Assembly (NCBI RefSeq): GCF_900112255.1
Contig: NZ_FOLE01000009.1
Coordinates: 62,001 to 126,000, forward strand
Reading direction: 5' to 3'
Length of the DNA: 64,000 nucleotides
Source of the DNA: Flexibacter flexilis DSM 6793
GTDB taxonomy: Bacteria; Bacteroidota; Bacteroidia; Cytophagales; Flexibacteraceae
Part shown: piece by piece, positions 61,607 through 64,000 of the stretch
Layout of the letters: each line of letters starts with the position of its first letter
How positions within the stretch are numbered: the stretch's first letter is position 1
Made by a program: the position numbers and the translations under genes
Notes under the pieces: generated by a model
The model's database searches: none
Seen by the model: the letters and a program-made list of their open reading frames with translations, nothing else
Told to the model about the DNA's origin: nothing

Positions 61607-62644
61607 ATGAAAAAGCACTTTATTAAAATATTAGCCGCCGCCGTGTTGTTGGCGTTTGGCGCAACGTCTTGTTCTAAAGACGATGAGGAAACAAGTATAG
61701 GGTCAGTTGTTTATGCGGTGGGTTACGAGTCCAATGGGACGAAAGATGTCGCCAAATTGTGGACAAATGGTAGGGCTACGAATTTGTCCAACGGCACTAA
61801 CAATCAGCAAACTAATTCTATTTTTCTTTCAGGAAATGATACTTATGTCTGTGGCTATGAGACGGTTTCGGATGGAAACGTTGGTATTGAGTATGTGGCC
61901 AGACTTTGGAAAAATGGCGTGGCGAAGAATCTTTCGGATAGTTCCAATTGGGCTTTTGCACAACAAGTATTTGTGTCGGATGGTGATGTGTATGTTGCTG
62001 GTTCTCAGTTTAATGGTGCGCATTACGTGGCCAAATATTGGAAAAATGGCGTAGCAAAGAACATAACGGATGGCTCAACAAATGCGCATTTTAATTCGGT
62101 GTTCGTGTCGGGAAGTGATGTATATCTTGCTGGTTATGAAGAAAAGACTAATGGCAAAAAAGTGGCGAAACTTTGGAAAAACGGTGTGGCTTGGGCCATG
62201 TCTGGCGGCAGTAATGATGCCATTGCAGTCAAGATTTTGATTTCGGGTAGCGATGTATATGCCGTAGGTTATGAATTTAATAGCGAAAAAACGGTGGCTG
62301 TTCTTTGGAAAAATGGTCTTTATACGGGCCTCACCGACGGCTATAATGATGCCCAAGCAAGAGACATTGTACTTGTTGGTAGCGATGTGTACGTGGCTGG
62401 TTATGAGTCGAATGGTTCTAAAACAGTGGCTAAATATTGGAAAAATGGCGTGGCCGTTAGCCTGACCAATGGTACGAATAATGCTGGAGCCAATACACTC
62501 TATGTACATGAAGGCAATGTATATGTGGCTGGTTTCGAGTCGAATGGCTCTAAAAACGTGGCGAAGATTTGGAAAAACGGCGTAGCTACTGCGCTTTCTG
62601 ATGGCCAAAACAATGCAGTAGTTCGTAGTTTGGTCGTGAAATAA
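61607..62644 (+). CDS. Seven-repeat (WKNG) lipoprotein, probable beta-propeller, copy 1
   Basis: A 345-residue lipoprotein. The signal peptide ends in the lipobox GATSC with a following acidic stretch SKDDEET. Then come seven repeats of about 42 residues, each with YVAGYESNGSK-like, VAKLWKNGVA and SVFVSGSDV parts; WKNG (once WTNG) occurs exactly seven times. Seven blade-like units suggest a 7-bladed beta-propeller. The start is ATG 61607, at the MKK of the signal peptide. The function is unknown. It is followed 32 bp later by a paralogue. Confidence 0.85.
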   Translation: MKKHFIKILAAAVLLAFGATSCSKDDEETSIGSVVYAVGYESNGTKDVAKLWTNGRATNLSNGTNNQQTNSIFLSGNDTYVCGYETVSDGNVGIEYVARLWKNGVAKNLSDSSNWAFAQQVFVSDGDVYVAGSQFNGAHYVAKYWKNGVAKNITDGSTNAHFNSVFVSGSDVYLAGYEEKTNGKKVAKLWKNGVAWAMSGGSNDAIAVKILISGSDVYAVGYEFNSEKTVAVLWKNGLYTGLTDGYNDAQARDIVLVGSDVYVAGYESNGSKTVAKYWKNGVAVSLTNGTNNAGANTLYVHEGNVYVAGFESNGSKNVAKIWKNGVATALSDGQNNAVVRSLVVK

Positions 62645-62676
62645 AAGCTTCTAAATCAATTTTTTAATCAAAAATT

Positions 62677-63711
62677 ATGAAAAAATCTTTATTCCCAATG
62701 CTGGTGGCTGTTTTGCTGCTAGCATTGGGTGCTACGTCTTGCAAAGACGATGATGATGAAACTGAATACATCAATCCAAATCCAGATGTGTATATGGTTG
62801 GTTATCAACTCAAATCAATGGGGGTATTTGCTGGAAAAATTTGGAAAAATGGTGTTGATTCCGTGTATGGAGATACAACGAAAAGTCCTTTTCTCAATAA
62901 AATATTTGCTTCTGGTAAAGACCTGTACGTGGCAGGAGAGATGCGCAATGTTGACAAATTCGCGGCCACGCTTTGGAAAAATGGCGTGGTAATGCCGTTG
63001 GCATTGGATAATAAGAATTATTCCAGTGCTTCAAACGTATTTGTGTCAGGCAACGATGTGTATGTATCAGGCCTTGTGAGCAAGGGCGGATACAATGTTG
63101 CTCACTATTGGAAAAATGGTGTGGGGCACGATTTAGCTGACAGTACCACAAACTCGCAAGCTTATTCCATTTATTCCTCTGGCAAAGATGTTCATGCGGT
63201 TGGTTATGAGTATAGAGGTTCTAAATCCGTAGCTAAATATTGGAAAAATGGTGTGGCGACGAATCTAACTGACGGTCAAAACGACGCGGCCGCGATTGGT
63301 GTAGTGGTCTCTGGTAGTGATGTATATATCGCAGGAAGAGTATCAAATGGAAGTAAGGGCGTGGCCACACTTTGGAAAAATGGTGTAGCAACCAATCTGA
63401 CCAATGGCCAAAACGAAGCCAGCGTGTCGGGCTTAGCGGTAGCTGGAAAAGACGTTTACGTGTCTGGTTGGGAGGACATTGGGACTAAATCGGTGGCTAA
63501 GTATTGGAAAAATGGCGTGGCCGTAAATTTGGGTGACGGCACAACAAAGACTTTGGCTACTTGTATTTGTGTGTACGGAGGGAATGTCTATGTCGGAGGT
63601 TACGAATGGGATGGCGTTCGTTATGTAGCCAAATGCTGGAAAAACGGTGCGGCTACTGTTCTTCCTAATCCTAAATCAAACTGTGTTGTTACAGGCATTG
63701 CCGTGAAATAA
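62677..63711 (+). CDS. Seven-repeat (WKNG) lipoprotein, probable beta-propeller, copy 2
   Basis: A 344-residue paralogue of the preceding gene, with the lipobox GATSC followed by KDDDDETEY. WKNG again occurs exactly seven times, in contexts such as VAKYWKNGVATNLTDGQND and VATLWKNGVATNLTNGQNE. Repeat spacing matches copy 1. The early repeats are more diverged than the middle ones. It lies 32 bp after copy 1 and 32 bp before copy 3, so the three are probably one transcript. Confidence 0.85.
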   Translation: MKKSLFPMLVAVLLLALGATSCKDDDDETEYINPNPDVYMVGYQLKSMGVFAGKIWKNGVDSVYGDTTKSPFLNKIFASGKDLYVAGEMRNVDKFAATLWKNGVVMPLALDNKNYSSASNVFVSGNDVYVSGLVSKGGYNVAHYWKNGVGHDLADSTTNSQAYSIYSSGKDVHAVGYEYRGSKSVAKYWKNGVATNLTDGQNDAAAIGVVVSGSDVYIAGRVSNGSKGVATLWKNGVATNLTNGQNEASVSGLAVAGKDVYVSGWEDIGTKSVAKYWKNGVAVNLGDGTTKTLATCICVYGGNVYVGGYEWDGVRYVAKCWKNGAATVLPNPKSNCVVTGIAVK

Positions 63712-63743
63712 TGAAGTGTATCAACTATTCTCAAATTAAAATC

Positions 63744-64000
63744 ATGAAAAAGTATTCTTTTAAAATAATCGTAGTTGCGGTAGCCCTAGCCTTGGGTGCA
63801 ACGTCTTGCAAAGATGATGACGACGAAACGAAGGCAGACCCAGTGGTTTATGTTGCAGGTTATGAGTACAATGATAACCTCTCGGCGTATGTGGCCAAAT
63901 TATGGAAAAACGGCGTGGCTACCAATATTGCTAATAGTTCCAGTAGTACTGGTGGCCGATCTACGGGGTATGTGGCTAATTCTATTGCGGTTGCCAATAA
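63744..64000 (+). CDS. WKNG-repeat lipoprotein, copy 3 (partial, cut by window end)
   Basis: The start of a third paralogue: a signal peptide MKKYSFKIIVVAVALALGATSC, the acidic stretch KDDDDETKA, then the first repeat with YVAGYEYNDNLSAYVAKLW and WKNGVATNI. About 85 codons are visible; the rest lies beyond base 64000. More copies may follow outside the window. Confidence 0.85.
   Translation, partial: MKKYSFKIIVVAVALALGATSCKDDDDETKADPVVYVAGYEYNDNLSAYVAKLWKNGVATNIANSSSSTGGRSTGYVANSIAVAN

Overview
The window reads as a chromosome segment of a Bacteroidota bacterium, most likely from the Cytophagales side (Flexibacter/Microscilla-like). Several things point there: a CrtD-type carotenoid desaturase, a GldE-like CBS protein, a type IX secretion C-terminal sorting domain, a CarboxypepD_reg/TonB receptor, planctomycete-type c cytochromes next to YceI and DUF5777, TPR-TM-HTH regulators, no Shine-Dalgarno sequences, and promoters of the TTG...TAnnTTTG type. 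The species assignment is inference.

Layout. 1-14.8 kb holds the 5' half of uvrB (minus), then plus-strand crtD-like, a GldE-like CBS protein, an M16 double-domain peptidase, an M1 aminopeptidase lipoprotein, mutS, pdxA and an S1/P1-nuclease/phospholipase-C-like secreted protein. 14.8-22.3 kb is housekeeping: a flavin reductase, a small membrane protein, a SUI1/YciH factor, a minus-strand operon (FtsB-like, DUF2721, GlcNAc-kinase-like, phosphoglucose/phosphomannose isomerase), a CoA-transferase, ppa and plsY. 22.7-26.6 kb is a 1310-residue SF1 helicase with what looks like a decayed nuclease tail. 26.8-29.4 kb is a minus-strand cytochrome c / YceI / DUF5777 / cytochrome c operon. 29.9-41.9 kb is accessory and envelope material: a GIN-domain protein, a TonB receptor, SDR and AraC genes, a two-component system, an Rrf2/methyltransferase/DoxX group, and secreted proteins including one with a T9SS tail. 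41.9-48.4 kb holds YjdM-like, cmk, an overlooked 46-residue lipoprotein, rfaD, an outer-membrane barrel, a YfhO-type protein and an Ala-rich lipoprotein.

48.4-55.7 kb is the most unusual part. It has a two-gene toxin-antitoxin module (an XRE-HTH + Panacea/DUF4065 antitoxin and a RelE/ParE-like toxin) behind a 56-bp palindrome that covers its promoter; clpB; an AlbA_2/Schlafen-type protein with two dyad sites in the clpB-facing intergenic region; and a SIR2-TPR protein of the kind used in abortive-infection defence, followed upstream by a 14-unit, 21-bp tandem repeat that is open in frame and encodes a GKNKSFx heptapeptide array.

55.7-64 kb has a large TM-TPR protein, a TPR-TM-HTH regulator, a small secreted protein and a tandem family of lipoproteins. 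The two complete members each carry exactly seven WKNG-containing repeats, which suggests 7-bladed beta-propellers. A third copy runs off the end of the window.

No rRNA, tRNA, insertion sequence or CRISPR array was seen. Functions are assigned from motif and family recognition by eye; no database search was possible.
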